Shown here piece after piece: positions 1 to 12,626 of a stretch of 64,000 bases of DNA. The first letter of the stretch is position 1. Each line of letters begins with the position of its first letter. Position numbers and translations under genes: made by a program. Under the pieces are notes generated by a model. It worked only from the letters and a program-made list of their open reading frames with translations. It was not told the origin of the DNA and made no database searches. The stretch comes from Vibrio comitans (GTDB lineage Bacteria > Pseudomonadota > Gammaproteobacteria > Enterobacterales > Vibrionaceae), in the NCBI GenBank assembly GCA_024346835.1, contig AP024867.1:744001-808000 (forward strand), given 5' to 3'.

Positions 1-1
1 C

Positions 2-965
<964 letters not shown>

Positions 966-1011
966 TTATCAACACAGATTTAATTAACAAATTTATATAT
1001 CGGAGATACAA

Positions 1012-1248
1012 ATGGATATCGTAAGCGCAGTTTTATATGTAGCAGGTGCATTACTGATTGGTCTTGGTGCAGCGGGTGCCGCATCTGGTATCGGTAACCT
1101 AGCGGGTAAATACCTTGAGGGTGTTGCACGTCAGCCAGATCTAACTCCAATGCTTCGTACTCAATTCTTCATCATGATGGGTCTTGTGGATGCTGTACCG
1201 ATGATCGGTGTGGGTATCGGTCTATACATCATCTTCGCAGTAGCTTAA
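1012..1248 (+). CDS. atpE: F1Fo ATP synthase subunit c
   Basis: A 78-residue two-helix proteolipid that forms the rotor ring. It has the conserved polar loop RQPD (residues 40-43) and the ion-binding carboxylate D60 in GLVDAVPM. The Gln and Glu-Ser ligands of sodium-type c subunits are not present, so proton coupling is predicted. The sequence resembles the E. coli c subunit (LRTQFFI, GLVDA) more than the c subunit I associate with the main Vibrio chromosome 1 enzyme. A good ribosome binding site (GGAG) lies 7 bases before the ATG. Confidence 0.96.
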   Translation: MDIVSAVLYVAGALLIGLGAAGAASGIGNLAGKYLEGVARQPDLTPMLRTQFFIMMGLVDAVPMIGVGIGLYIIFAVA

Positions 1249-1311
1249 TTCATCAATTAACAAGCTTTGAAAAGATCGATTTATAAGTAATCAAGATTTA
1301 GTGAGGAAGGT

Positions 1312-1782
1312 ATGAACTTAAATGCAAGCATGCTAGGACAAGCAATCTCATTCGTGATTTTTGTTTGGCTATGTATGAAATATGTATGGCCACCTCTCAC
1401 CGCGATGTTAGACGAGCGCCAAAAAGAAATCGCTGAAGGCTTACGCCACTCAGAAAATGCAGCGAAAGAGCTAGAAATAGCGAAAGCGAATGGTGCTCAA
1501 CTCATCGAAGATGCAAAACGCAATGTGACTGAAATGGTGGAGCAAGGCAATAAACGCCGTAGCGAAATCATCAGCCAAGCTCAGCAAGAAGCTGAACAAG
1601 AAAAAGCACGCATCTTGGAGCAAGGTAGAGCCGAACTAGAAGGCGAGCGTCAAAAATTACGTCAGGAACTTCAGGCGAAAATGGCAGACGCAGTAATTGA
1701 AAGTGCACAGAAGTTGATTAGTAAGAACCTGGATTCAGCGACGAACCGAGCTCTGGTTGATCAATTGATAAGCGAAATCTAA
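1312..1782 (+). CDS. atpF: F1Fo ATP synthase subunit b
   Basis: Peripheral stalk subunit of 156 residues, the usual length. A single N-terminal membrane helix (about residues 6-26) is followed by a long, highly charged Glu/Lys/Ala/Gln-rich helix that forms the dimeric coiled coil linking Fo to the delta subunit. GAGGAAGG directly precedes the ATG. It sits between c and delta, as in E. coli. Confidence 0.95.
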   Translation: MNLNASMLGQAISFVIFVWLCMKYVWPPLTAMLDERQKEIAEGLRHSENAAKELEIAKANGAQLIEDAKRNVTEMVEQGNKRRSEIISQAQQEAEQEKARILEQGRAELEGERQKLRQELQAKMADAVIESAQKLISKNLDSATNRALVDQLISEI

Positions 1783-1793
1783 GCGGAGGCAAT

Positions 1794-2345
1794 ATGTCAG
1801 AGTACACAACTATTGCTCATCCCTACGCCAAAGCATCGTTCGACTTTGCTTTGAGTGAGAACAAGTTACAAGAGTGGCAACAGATGCTGTCAATTCTTGT
1901 AGCTGTGGCAGAAGAAGAAACCATCGCAAACGAGATTTCTTCCGCAGAAGGTGCAGGCACACAGCAAGCCGAAATTCTGGCCGACATCATTATTGAGGTT
2001 TGCCAAGGACTCGTAGACGAACACGTCGAAAACCTAATCAAAGTCCTGGCAGAGAATGGTCGTCTTTCGGTTGTAAGAGAGTTGTTTGAACTGTTTACCG
2101 AACTTAAGGATGAACATGAGCGTGTTATTCCTGTCACTGTCACAAGCTCAGAATCGCTTACACAAGAGCAAGTTACGGCACTTACTGCCGCACTTGAGAA
2201 GAAATTAGAGCGTCGAGTTGAACTAGAGCAAGTGCTAGACAACACAATGGTGGGTGGGATTGTCGTCCAAGCAGGCGAAACAATCATTGATGGTTCAATA
2301 GATACATCAATTACCCGACTAGCTAGTCAACTTCACGCGAGATAG
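1794..2345 (+). CDS. atpH: F1Fo ATP synthase subunit delta
   Basis: Stator subunit that joins the b dimer to the top of F1. The protein is 183 residues and shows the family pattern: N-terminal helical bundle beginning with [13 protein letters not shown], and the C-terminal block [20 protein letters not shown] with the conserved GG and D-S-I motif. It starts 11 bases after atpF with a clear GCGGAGG ribosome binding site. Confidence 0.95.
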   Translation: MSEYTTIAHPYAKASFDFALSENKLQEWQQMLSILVAVAEEETIANEISSAEGAGTQQAEILADIIIEVCQGLVDEHVENLIKVLAENGRLSVVRELFELFTELKDEHERVIPVTVTSSESLTQEQVTALTAALEKKLERRVELEQVLDNTMVGGIVVQAGETIIDGSIDTSITRLASQLHAR

Positions 2346-2354
2346 GTAACAGAT

Positions 2355-3896
2355 ATGCAATTAAATTCAAATGAAATTAGCGATCTGATCAGAGAGCGTA
2401 TCGCAAAATTTAATGTGAGCACCGAAGCTCGCAACGAAGGTACTATCGTCTCTGTTCGTGATGGCATCATCACAATCAACGGACTTGCAGATGTAATGCA
2501 GGGCGAGATGATTGAGTTGCCAGGTGGCAAGTACGCACTAGCACTTAACCTTGAGCAATACTCTGTAGGTGCCGTAGTAATGGGCCCTTACACAGACCTT
2601 TCTGAAGGCATGAAAGTGAAAGGTACAGGTCGTATCTTGGAAGTGCCAGTCGGTAATGGATTGCTTGGTCGTGTAGTTAACACGCTAGGTGAGCCAATCG
2701 ATGGTAAAGGCGCAGTAAGCTTTGACCAGCTTGACCCAGTAGAAGTAATTGCACCGGGTGTAATCGAGCGTAAGTCAGTAGACCAACCCATTCAAACTGG
2801 CTACAAAGCCGTTGATACTATGGTGCCAATCGGTCGTGGCCAGCGTGAGCTAATCATCGGTGACCGTCAGACCGGTAAAACTGCGATGGCAATCGATGCC
2901 ATCATCAACCAGAAAGATTCTGGCGTTAAATGTGTGTATGTGGCTATCGGCCAGAAAGCTTCAACCATCGCTAACGTAGTGCGTAAATTAGAAGAGCACG
3001 GTGCTCTAGAGAACACTATCGTAGTTGTGGCTTCAGCGTCTGAATCAGCAGCACTTCAATACCTTGCTCCTTATGCAGGTTGTACCATGGGCGAATACTT
3101 CCGTGACCGTGGTGAAGATGCTCTTATCATCTACGATGACTTGTCTAAACAAGCCGTAGCGTATCGTCAAATTTCACTACTGCTAAAACGCCCACCGGGT
3201 CGTGAAGCATTCCCTGGTGACGTTTTCTACCTCCACTCACGCCTTCTAGAACGTGCTGCTCGTGTAAACGAAGAGTACGTAGAGAAATTCACTAAAGGTG
3301 AAGTGAAAGGTAAAACAGGTTCATTAACTGCTCTACCTATCATCGAGACACAAGCGGGTGACGTATCAGCGTTCGTACCGACTAACGTAATCTCAATCAC
3401 TGACGGTCAGATCTTCCTGCAAACTCAGTTGTTCAACTCAGGCTTACGCCCAGCGGTTGACCCTGGTATCTCAGTATCACGTGTAGGTGGTGCAGCGCAG
3501 AGTAAGATCATCAAGAAACTGTCTGGTGGTATCCGTACCGCACTTGCTCAGTACCGCGAGTTGGCCGCATTTGCTCAGTTCTCTTCAGATTTGGATGAGA
3601 CAACACGTAAGCAGCTTGACCATGGTGAGCGTGTAACTGAACTGATGAAACAGAAGCAGTACGCACCAATGTCAGTAGCCGCTCAAGCCATTGTTATCTT
3701 TGCTGCAGAGAAGGGTTACTTGTCTGATGTAGAGCTTTCTAAGATCGGTTATTTCGAGCAAGAGTTGTTGGCTTACGCAAACAGCCAAAACCCAGAGTTG
3801 ATGGCAAAAATCAACGCAACGGGTGACTACAACGACGAAATTGATGCGGGTTTACACGAGATACTGAAAGGTTTTGTTTCAGTGAAATCACTGTAA
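2355..3896 (+). CDS. atpA: F1Fo ATP synthase subunit alpha
   Basis: Non-catalytic nucleotide-binding subunit of the F1 hexamer. It is 513 residues, exactly the E. coli length. The P-loop GDRQTGKT lies at residues 169-176, and the conserved block [17 protein letters not shown] is present near residue 365. No missing key residue was seen. It starts 9 bases after atpH. Confidence 0.98.
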   Translation: MQLNSNEISDLIRERIAKFNVSTEARNEGTIVSVRDGIITINGLADVMQGEMIELPGGKYALALNLEQYSVGAVVMGPYTDLSEGMKVKGTGRILEVPVGNGLLGRVVNTLGEPIDGKGAVSFDQLDPVEVIAPGVIERKSVDQPIQTGYKAVDTMVPIGRGQRELIIGDRQTGKTAMAIDAIINQKDSGVKCVYVAIGQKASTIANVVRKLEEHGALENTIVVVASASESAALQYLAPYAGCTMGEYFRDRGEDALIIYDDLSKQAVAYRQISLLLKRPPGREAFPGDVFYLHSRLLERAARVNEEYVEKFTKGEVKGKTGSLTALPIIETQAGDVSAFVPTNVISITDGQIFLQTQLFNSGLRPAVDPGISVSRVGGAAQSKIIKKLSGGIRTALAQYRELAAFAQFSSDLDETTRKQLDHGERVTELMKQKQYAPMSVAAQAIVIFAAEKGYLSDVELSKIGYFEQELLAYANSQNPELMAKINATGDYNDEIDAGLHEILKGFVSVKSL

Positions 3897-3941
3897 AGCT
3901 CCGGTTTGTTGACTGGAAATCGAAACAAATAGGAGCAGATA

Positions 3942-6226
<2,285 letters not shown>

Positions 6227-6241
6227 GAGGCAGGGTGCATT

Positions 6242-6685
6242 ATGGCTATCGGAGTTACAGAGAATACATTTCAACTTAACATCGTAAGTGCGGAAGGTAC
6301 GCTGTTTTCAGGGCCTGCACATGCCCTTGCGGTTTCAGGTGCCGATGGTGAACTGGGTATTCGCCCAGGTCACTCGCCACTGCTAAGTAAAATTAAGCCA
6401 GGGGTAACGGTATTTGTTACTGGCGAGAAGCAACAAGAGCAAGTGTTGTATGTTTCTGGCGGTTTAGTGGAAGTACAACCCGATGTAGTAACGGTTTTGG
6501 CAGATACTGCCTTGCATGGGAAAGACATTGACCGTGCTCGCGCAGAAGAAGCAAAACGTGCTGCGCTAGAAAACATCAATAAAGGCAATGCGGATATTAA
6601 CTTTGCTCAAGCTCAGCTTGAATTAGCAAAAGCCATTGCCCAGTTGCGCGCTGTGGAGCTAACAGGCTCTCACGTTCGCCACTAA
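6242..6685 (+). CDS. atpC: F1Fo ATP synthase subunit epsilon
   Basis: Rotor subunit that also inhibits ATP hydrolysis. The protein is 147 residues, slightly longer than the E. coli protein. It has an N-terminal beta sandwich (FQLNIVSAEGTLFSG; GELGIRPGHSPLL) and a C-terminal two-helix region rich in Ala, Arg and Glu. It is the last gene of the atp operon and is followed by hairpins that probably end the transcript. Confidence 0.96.
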   Translation: MAIGVTENTFQLNIVSAEGTLFSGPAHALAVSGADGELGIRPGHSPLLSKIKPGVTVFVTGEKQQEQVLYVSGGLVEVQPDVVTVLADTALHGKDIDRARAEEAKRAALENINKGNADINFAQAQLELAKAIAQLRAVELTGSHVRH

Positions 6686-6702
6686 GAGTCTTCGGGCTCA
6701 TC

Positions 6703-6748
6703 TACCAACTTGGGTTAATGCTTGAGTTGGTATCAGTCAATAGGCTGA
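6703..6748 (+). terminator. Tandem hairpins after the atp operon
   Basis: A perfect 8-bp stem TACCAACT (6703-6710) / AGTTGGTA (6725-6732) is followed at once by TCAGTC (6733-6738) / GGCTGA (6743-6748) with an AATA loop and a moderately T-rich tail (TTGTTGTCTCTT). It lies 17 bases after the atpC stop. It looks like the operon's terminator, although the T-tract is interrupted. Confidence 0.5.
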
Positions 6749-6770
6749 CTTGTTGTCTCTTACCAGCAGG

Positions 6771-6912
6771 TTGGCCTCCCTAAGTAAGCCGTTGAACGTA
6801 AGACTTACACATGGGAGCAACGATTTCTTTAGCAGAGAAACTCAGAACAGTAGTAGTTCTGATCCCCAGAAGGCCTCAGGTGACTCACCCTCTCTCTGAG
6901 GTCCTTTCCTTT
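6771..6912 (+). ncRNA. Candidate structured small RNA (three hairpins) of unknown family
   Basis: Three well-formed stems follow one another. The first is CTCCC (6776-6780) / GGGAG (6813-6817), enclosing GTAAG (6784-6788) / CTTAC (6804-6808). The second is TCAGAAC (6842-6848) / GTTCTGA (6856-6862). The third is GGCCTCAG (6872-6879) / CTGAGGTC (6896-6903) with a pyrimidine-rich tail (CTTTCCTTTCTT). No convincing reading frame crosses the stretch, and I do not recognise a riboswitch or known sRNA in it. It could be a processed 3' UTR product of the atp transcript, an independent sRNA, or simply extra terminator structure. Confidence 0.35.
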
Positions 6913-6957
6913 CTTGCAGTATTCAAATCTACATACCGCTATTTGCATCATTATCTA

Positions 6958-6966
6958 TGCTAAAAT
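6958..6966 (+). promoter_or_regulatory. Extended -10 promoter candidate for the small gene at 7052
   Basis: TGCTAAAAT matches an extended -10 element (TGn followed by a TATAAT-like hexamer). No good -35 hexamer is at the standard distance. It would start transcription near 6973, about 80 bases before the next gene. Confidence 0.35.
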
Positions 6967-7051
6967 CGCCCTCATCAGCTATATGAATGACATCTCATTT
7001 GTTTACTTGAAGGTAGCAACAGGCGCCGAATTTTTAATATAGGTATGAAAT

Positions 7052-7312
7052 ATGAGCAAATTAAGTTCAGCTGAACGTAAAGCACGCGATAACGAGCGTT
7101 TCTCTCAACGCGTCAATGAACGCCGTGAAAAGGGTGAAGACGTTGTTGCGTATGCTCTGACCAATAAGAAAGCAGTCAAGTTTTTGACTAAGTCAGAAAA
7201 GAAAGCAATGAACGAGAGAAAGGCGGCGCTTCAAGAAGAGGCTAAGCTTAAAGAGCAAGAAGAACTGCGAAGAATTGAAGAATCATTTACGGTCGGTGAT
7301 AACCAAGAGTAG
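7052..7312 (+). CDS. Small, highly charged hypothetical protein
   Basis: The protein has 86 residues, very rich in Lys, Glu and Arg, and is predicted to be almost wholly helical. It has no membrane segment, signal peptide or recognisable domain. The C-terminal half (KSEKKAMNERKAALQEEAKL and onward) has coiled-coil character. It is followed by a strong terminator and preceded by a candidate promoter, so it appears to be a single-gene unit. The composition suggests a nucleic-acid- or ribosome-associated small protein, but that is only a guess. Function not recognised. Confidence 0.7.
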   Translation: MSKLSSAERKARDNERFSQRVNERREKGEDVVAYALTNKKAVKFLTKSEKKAMNERKAALQEEAKLKEQEELRRIEESFTVGDNQE

Positions 7313-7360
7313 AGCACTCTTTTACTGACATTCGACTTCATAGTCGGCATGCAGATACAA

Positions 7361-7392
7361 ACAGGGGCCTCGTATGAGGCCCCTGTTTTTTT
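7361..7392 (+). terminator. Strong bidirectional rho-independent terminator
   Basis: The stem ACAGGGGCCTC (7361-7371) / GAGGCCCCTGT (7376-7386) has 11 perfect pairs, a GTAT loop and a run of eight T (7385-7392). It separates two convergent genes and can serve both. Confidence 0.92.
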
Positions 7393-7438
7393 TATAACTG
7401 ACGCTTGGAAAGCGATAACTTAATTAATAAGCCCAAGC

Positions 7439-8980
7439 CTAGTTTTCGTCAGTATGCGTCACACTGAATGTACCGTACACGTCTCGTCTTCTATGTTTCA
7501 GATTGGTCACTGAACCTTCGGTGTTAAGTTGTTTGAGCTTAGTTAGATCAACGTCTGCAAAGATGATCATCTCTGTGTTGGCATTGGCCTCAGCGAGTGT
7601 AGCATCGTGCGGGAAATAGATGTCAGAGGGAGAGAATACCGCTGACTGTGCATACTGAATATCGACATTGTCGACGCGTGGCAGGTTACCTACGCTGCCA
7701 CCAATGGCCACGTAGCATTCGTTTTCAATGGCTCGAGCTTGCGAGCAAATTCGCACGCGCTGATAGCCATTTTTTGTATCCGTCCAAAATGGAACAAAGA
7801 TGATTTGCACGTCTTGGTCGGCCATCATTCGGCCGAGTTCGGGAAATTCACTGTCGTAGCAAATGAGAATGCCCACGCGACCTGCATCAGTGTCAAAGAC
7901 TTTTACTTGAGAGCCGCCATCAATGACCCAGTCTTTTTCTTCATGGGGTGTAATATGAATTTTGTATTGCTCATTGATATTGCCGTCACGCTGCAACAGA
8001 TAGGCCACATTATATAATTTGCCGTCTTCTTCTACGGGAACGCTACCGGCAATAATGTTGATGTTATAGGTCACTGCCAGTTGTGAGATTCGAAGTTTGA
8101 TCTCTTCGCTAAAGCTGGCGAGAAAACGAATCGCCTCTACAGAGTTTTGATCGTGTTGTAACCCCATTAACGGCGCATTGAAAAACTCTGGGAACAAGGC
8201 GAAATCGGCCTTGTAGTTGGACAGCGAAGATATAAAGAACTCTGCCTGATCCATAAAGTCATCAAGGTCTCGAATCGCTCGCATTTGCCACTGCACCACC
8301 CCGATACGAACTAAGGTCTTTTCGATATCATGAACCGATTGAATATCGGCCTCATAGAAGAAGTTATCCCACTCCAGCAAGGTAGCGTAACCTAAAGAAG
8401 CATCATCCTCAGGCAAGTAGTTACGCATCAGTCGTTTTACATCGAAGTCATTGGCAAGTTGGAATGAAAGAATGGGGTCGTGGAGTTCTCGGCGCTTCAC
8501 CTTGTTGATGTATTCTGTCACGGACAGTTCATCTGCATACTGATTGTAAGAGGGGATTCGGCCACCGGTGAGAATGGCTTTAAAATTTTTGGTTCGGCAT
8601 AGCTCTTTACGCGCATCATACAGTCGTCGCCCTAAACGCAAGCCGCGATAATCCGGGTGAACAAAGACATCTAACCCGTACATGGCATCGCCCGTTGCCT
8701 TGTTTTGGATGACGTCTTTTTCGTTAATGATATCTGTGTACACATGAGGCAGAGAAAATCGGTTGTAATCGACCTTTATGGTGAGGGCTGCCCCAATGAT
8801 TTTGCCATTGTCTTCGATGCAGATTTGTCCGTCTGGAAACTGGTGGATCAAATCCATGATGGTGAAGCGCGGCCATGCGCCCCCAACATCGTGAAACACC
8901 AAGTCCATCAATGCGGCTAATTCAGGGTAGTCTTTAGCCTCGATGGTTCTTAAAGAGAGTTTAGTGGTGCTGTTCTCCAT
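7439..8980 (-). CDS. GNAT acetyltransferase / carbon-nitrogen hydrolase fusion protein
   Basis: A 513-residue two-domain protein. Residues 8-190 form a GNAT domain, with the acetyl-CoA loop in VHPDYRGLRLGRRLYD (107-122). Residues 225-505 form a nitrilase-superfamily domain with a complete Glu-Lys-Cys triad: E265 (LFPEFFN), K340 (YKIH) and C374 (LICYDSEFPE). The hydrolase domain cleaves non-peptide C-N bonds (amides or nitriles); the acetyltransferase would modify an amine. This fusion is known in many bacteria, but its substrate is not established to my knowledge. The ATG has AAGGAG 10 bases upstream. It stands alone, convergent with the gene at 7052. Confidence 0.9.
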   Translation of the reverse strand: MENSTTKLSLRTIEAKDYPELAALMDLVFHDVGGAWPRFTIMDLIHQFPDGQICIEDNGKIIGAALTIKVDYNRFSLPHVYTDIINEKDVIQNKATGDAMYGLDVFVHPDYRGLRLGRRLYDARKELCRTKNFKAILTGGRIPSYNQYADELSVTEYINKVKRRELHDPILSFQLANDFDVKRLMRNYLPEDDASLGYATLLEWDNFFYEADIQSVHDIEKTLVRIGVVQWQMRAIRDLDDFMDQAEFFISSLSNYKADFALFPEFFNAPLMGLQHDQNSVEAIRFLASFSEEIKLRISQLAVTYNINIIAGSVPVEEDGKLYNVAYLLQRDGNINEQYKIHITPHEEKDWVIDGGSQVKVFDTDAGRVGILICYDSEFPELGRMMADQDVQIIFVPFWTDTKNGYQRVRICSQARAIENECYVAIGGSVGNLPRVDNVDIQYAQSAVFSPSDIYFPHDATLAEANANTEMIIFADVDLTKLKQLNTEGSVTNLKHRRRDVYGTFSVTHTDEN

Positions 8981-9225
8981 AACGCATTGCTCCTTTGCCT
9001 CTGGATTCTCAGTTTATATCAATTTTAACAACTATTTAGCATGACTGAATTAAAATCTGGGTCAACTGTGATTTACCGTGACCGCTCCTAGTTCAGTCTC
9101 AATACCGTACATAGCTTGCTTTTTCGCCGTGTCTCATCCGCCATATGCAATTGTTGGATTTTCAAAATCCTCCATAAACTGGCCTCAACTTAATACGCAA
9201 ACCAATTTATTACGCAGAGGTTACT

Positions 9226-10398
9226 ATGAATATCACCACTAAGGATACATTCCAAAACGGCACCATGTTTACAACTGAGCAAGAGATGCTGTACGTGTTG
9301 CAACTTAATGGCAGCTGGTACGAAATGGGGCTGCAATATGGCAACCTTACCAAAGACCACATGCAAGCCATGTATGACGTTATTGTTCAGCCAGAATTTG
9401 ATAAAGGGCTGATTAGCCAAGCAGAGGCATTTGAGCTATTTGGAGCTCGAGTATTTGCTGCGCTTTCTCTTCGTCGCAAGAAATACTTCCAAGGTGTCGC
9501 TGACGGTCTAGGTTGGCCTGTAGAAAAGGTGATTGTGTTGGACCAAAGCGGGCCAATGGCTATTTACCTTGGCAAGCTACACTCTTTCTCGGGTTGTTCT
9601 TCTCTAGCATCATGGGGCGAAAGCACGATCGAAGGTCACTCTGTTATTGGTCGTAATATGGACTGGAGCGAAATCTTCTTGGATTTCCCAATCTATGCGA
9701 CGGTATATAACCCTACTGATGGCTCAAATGCTTTAGTGAATGTGAGTTGGCCGGGGTGGCAATGGATGGTGACAGGCTTTAACGATAAAGGCGTGTACAC
9801 TGACCTGCATGATGGTACTTCAATGGGAGGCAACATCGTTTCTGTAGAAAAACCATCATTCCTAAATTCGGTTGTCGATTACATGGCAGAATCAGATTCA
9901 ATTGACGCACTGAGCGCTCGTTTCCAAGCCTCTCGTACTGATATTGCAGCAATTTGGATGCTAGCAGACAAAAGTGGAAAAGCGTGCGCTTTTGAAAATA
10001 CCATTCAAGAAAATAGACAGCGTGTAAGTGATAAAGGCTCAAGCTCGTTTGCAACGGTTAATACCTTTTTGAATCCAGATTGGGGTTTGGGTATCCGTGA
10101 AACGCAAAGCTATTCCTTGAAGCGATTGGAAAACCTTAATGCTCGCCATGATGAGTTATCAGGTCATATTGATGCTAGCGCAATGCGCAATATTTTTGAT
10201 TTACCACTGTACAATGCAGACGGCAGTTTCAAAGAAAATGGCGGCGTGACCAAACCAACAAACCAGGACGTCGATCTTACCAATTATCAAGTTGTAGCAG
10301 ACCTCAACGAGCTACAAATGTGGGTGAAGCTGCCCGCCTTAGGTGATGATTCAAATTGGGCGCATATCGATGTAAACGCGTTGTTTACCAATAAATAA
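9226..10398 (+). CDS. C45-family Ntn hydrolase / acyltransferase-like protein
   Basis: A 390-residue protein of the choloylglycine hydrolase / acyl-CoA:6-APA acyltransferase type. The presumed nucleophile is C124 in FSGCSSLASWG, which would become the N-terminal residue after self-cleavage. The partner motif GRNMDW with D146 is present. An N-terminal GSWYEMGLQYG block (29-39) is also typical of this group. No signal peptide was seen, so it is probably cytoplasmic. The substrate is unknown (an amide or N-acyl compound). A moderate AGAGG ribosome binding site precedes the ATG. It is followed 68 bases later by a membrane-protein gene on the same strand. Confidence 0.8.
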   Translation: MNITTKDTFQNGTMFTTEQEMLYVLQLNGSWYEMGLQYGNLTKDHMQAMYDVIVQPEFDKGLISQAEAFELFGARVFAALSLRRKKYFQGVADGLGWPVEKVIVLDQSGPMAIYLGKLHSFSGCSSLASWGESTIEGHSVIGRNMDWSEIFLDFPIYATVYNPTDGSNALVNVSWPGWQWMVTGFNDKGVYTDLHDGTSMGGNIVSVEKPSFLNSVVDYMAESDSIDALSARFQASRTDIAAIWMLADKSGKACAFENTIQENRQRVSDKGSSSFATVNTFLNPDWGLGIRETQSYSLKRLENLNARHDELSGHIDASAMRNIFDLPLYNADGSFKENGGVTKPTNQDVDLTNYQVVADLNELQMWVKLPALGDDSNWAHIDVNALFTNK

Positions 10399-10466
10399 GC
10401 TTTACTCCTGTAATAGACGAGAAGAGCTTTGCCGTGATGTAAAGCTCGACTCTGAAAGGTCTAGTT

Positions 10467-11099
10467 ATGTTTGCAACAACTTCAGAGCTCATTAGTATCA
10501 TATCGATATTGGGTACGGTCGCTTTTGCTTTTTCCGCCGTGTTGGCGGCTAGTGAAAAGCACAGCGATATTCTAACTGTTGTGGTCCTTGGTATAGTTAC
10601 CGCAGTGGGAGGGGGGACAACCCGAGATGTGTTATTGGGCGTTCCGGTATTTTGGTCAGAAGAGCTGTCTTATATTTGGATAGCGATCGCCAGCAGTATT
10701 TTTGGGTTCGTTTGCGTATCATTTTTGAAAAAGCATTGGGTTAACACGATCAATCTGTATGTGGATGCTGTCGCCATTGCGATGTTTTCAATTCAAGGTA
10801 CACAAAAGGCATGGAGCTTGGGATTTGGCTTACCGATTGGGCCGATTATACTAGGTGTAATTACAGCTGTAGGCGGAGGTGTGATAAGGGATGTATTAAT
10901 CCAACGACCAACACTACTGCTCTCAAAAGAACTGTATGCAATCCCGGTGACGATTGGCTGTATATTATATTCGGCCACGCTAGTTTATGTGCCACAACTT
11001 TCTGATATTAGCGCAGTAATAGCCATTGCGTTGGTTTTGTATATTCGTTATCTAGCGATAAGAAAGAAAGTACAGGTGCCAAAATGGGCATCACTTTAA
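10467..11099 (+). CDS. TRIC / UPF0126 family membrane protein (YicG-like)
   Basis: A 210-residue membrane protein made of two similar halves, each with the family block AVGGGTTRDVLLG (near residue 48) and AVGGGVIRDVL (near residue 133), and about seven hydrophobic segments. Bacterial UPF0126 proteins are homologues of trimeric intracellular cation channels; the transported ion here is unknown. A perfect terminator stem follows. Confidence 0.88.
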   Translation: MFATTSELISIISILGTVAFAFSAVLAASEKHSDILTVVVLGIVTAVGGGTTRDVLLGVPVFWSEELSYIWIAIASSIFGFVCVSFLKKHWVNTINLYVDAVAIAMFSIQGTQKAWSLGFGLPIGPIILGVITAVGGGVIRDVLIQRPTLLLSKELYAIPVTIGCILYSATLVYVPQLSDISAVIAIALVLYIRYLAIRKKVQVPKWASL

Positions 11100-11110
11100 T
11101 CTATTAAATA

Positions 11111-11138
11111 ACAAGGGATCTCAGTTGAGATCCCTTGT
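11111..11138 (-). terminator. Bidirectional terminator between convergent genes
   Basis: Perfect 12-bp stem ACAAGGGATCTC / GAGATCCCTTGT with an AGTT loop. The flank read on the minus strand is T/A-rich (TATTTAATAG); the plus-strand flank is less T-rich. It can serve both the TRIC gene and the alginate lyase gene. Confidence 0.7.
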
Positions 11139-11162
11139 GACTTCTAGTTGAATAGAAGAAGC

Positions 11163-12158
11163 TTAACCGTGGTCTAATTCTAGATGATAGAAGCTCACTT
11201 TAGTGTAGTCACCTGCTTCCATACCGTTGTTAGTACAACCTACAGAGCCAGTGCTACATTGATTGTATGCGCCTGCTTTGTAGAAGAATAGTGATTGCGC
11301 ATAGCCAGCATCGTATTTGTTACCAAGATAGTTGCCCTCTGCGATATTGATTGCGAACGTCTTCTTCACGGGATTATCGCTATCGGCGTCTTTGATGAAT
11401 TCAAGGTGCATAATGTCGCCCTCAACATTCACCTCATAAGAGATCTTTTCACCTAGTTTCACACCATCTTGCGGGTCTTCGTGGCCGAAGCGCTGCTTTG
11501 CTTTACCGAACACGTCATGAGAAATGTCTAAGCGCTTATGGTAATCATCGCCCAATGCATTGTTCTCGTAGTTCCAGTAAACAGAGCCATACTCATGATC
11601 CGGAAGTTTGCGGTAGAAGATTTTTAGTGGTTCGTTGTGGCGAGCATGGATTTGCCCGATAACTACTGAGAAAGAATCGTTGTGTCTGTGATCGCCACTG
11701 ACACTCACATGATCAACTGAAACCTCAGCGCTCAACTTACCGCCAACAGAGGCGTAGGCTTCAGTATTTTTGTTCGATGCCACTGCAAAGTTATTTGCAG
11801 GGTCGTAAGTACCTACTTCAGGGTTATCAGCCAGCATAGCGTGCAACTCTGAACGCGCATTGCTGGAATTTGGTGTTGTCATTGCTTTATTCGGTGCGAC
11901 AAAAACCAAGGCGCCAGTGCGTGAGTCAGTGTAGAACCATTCTGGATGAACATAGCCTTCATTTAACTCGGCTACAGAGACTTCCATTACTTGGCCTTTG
12001 CGCTCAGGCTTGGTGTCTTCAATCGGTACATTGAGTTTCCATTGACTCAAATCGAAGTTCTCTGAAGGCGCTTTGTTTGGGTCTAACTGTGCAAATGCGT
12101 GGGAGGATACAGTGGCTGCCAAAATTGCAGTTAACAGAGTTTTTGTTTTTAGTTTCAT
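11163..12158 (-). CDS. Secreted alginate lyase, polysaccharide lyase family 7
   Basis: A 331-residue exported enzyme with a signal peptide ending at AFA (residue 23). All three PL7 motifs are present: RSEL (102-105), QIH (169-171) and YKAGAYNQ (293-300). In this family the His of QIH and the Tyr of the last motif act in beta-elimination of the glycosidic bond of alginate. A single PL7 domain fills the mature protein, with no added binding module. QIH with Ile is often linked with activity on polyG or mixed blocks, which is inference here. It stands alone and pairs functionally with the PL6 lipoprotein lyase at 26489. Confidence 0.93.
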   Translation of the reverse strand: MKLKTKTLLTAILAATVSSHAFAQLDPNKAPSENFDLSQWKLNVPIEDTKPERKGQVMEVSVAELNEGYVHPEWFYTDSRTGALVFVAPNKAMTTPNSSNARSELHAMLADNPEVGTYDPANNFAVASNKNTEAYASVGGKLSAEVSVDHVSVSGDHRHNDSFSVVIGQIHARHNEPLKIFYRKLPDHEYGSVYWNYENNALGDDYHKRLDISHDVFGKAKQRFGHEDPQDGVKLGEKISYEVNVEGDIMHLEFIKDADSDNPVKKTFAINIAEGNYLGNKYDAGYAQSLFFYKAGAYNQCSTGSVGCTNNGMEAGDYTKVSFYHLELDHG

Positions 12159-12626
12159 AGCTATTCTTTTTTATAGTATTAGGGATGTCAGTTCTTGTTT
12201 TAGTGCGCTTGGTTTCTGCGAAATCCGTTGCACTAAAAATAAGATAAACAGGCAGAATGCAGTTTGGAAATAGTATTAATGTATAACAATCATTTGTTTA
12301 GCGAATGAGCCTAATCTAAAGGGGTGAGACAAGTGGGCATTGGGCAGAAGGGAAGTTCCTATAAAGAAACAAACAGATTGAATGGGCTAATACTAGATAG
12401 GTGAATTTTCGTTTTAGTCTTGCCAAAAAGGCGATGCTCATAGATTTATTAATCTAAACAACAGTTTGCGAAATATGGTGTGATTTCATTCACATTTAGA
12501 CACGAAAAGAAATGTAAAGAGGTTGGATCTCTCGGTCTTATCCCCATATCGTAATCAGAACCTTTTTTGTATTTACTCAGTCTTTTTACGATACCGTTTT
12601 TGAGTCGAAACAAAATAGGAGAGCCA
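12159..12626. other. Intergenic region between divergent PL7 lyase and RelA/SpoT-like gene
   Basis: The stretch holds the promoters of two divergent genes and no convincing reading frame. The only clear site is a perfect CRP-type palindrome at 12479-12494. Otherwise it is AT-rich with no notable repeat. Confidence 0.5.
12479..12494 (+). promoter_or_regulatory. CRP (cAMP receptor protein) binding site candidate
   Basis: TGTGATTTCATTCACA is a perfect TGTGA-N6-TCACA palindrome. It lies about 130 bases before the RelA/SpoT-like gene and 320 bases before the divergent lyase gene. A clear core promoter at a classical distance was not found. Confidence 0.6.

Noticed and set aside
1012..1248. Sodium-coupled c ring
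   Set aside because: The Gln and Glu-Ser-type sodium ligands are absent and the carboxylate is Asp in GLVDA, as in proton-driven enzymes.
1823..2287. A long antisense open frame opposite atpH
   Set aside because: The protein is Ser/Thr/Cys-rich and matches nothing; it is the shadow of the delta-subunit gene, which is certain.
6771..6912. Known riboswitch (glycine, lysine, cobalamin, yybP-ykoY)
   Set aside because: None of the conserved cores I know of these classes is present.
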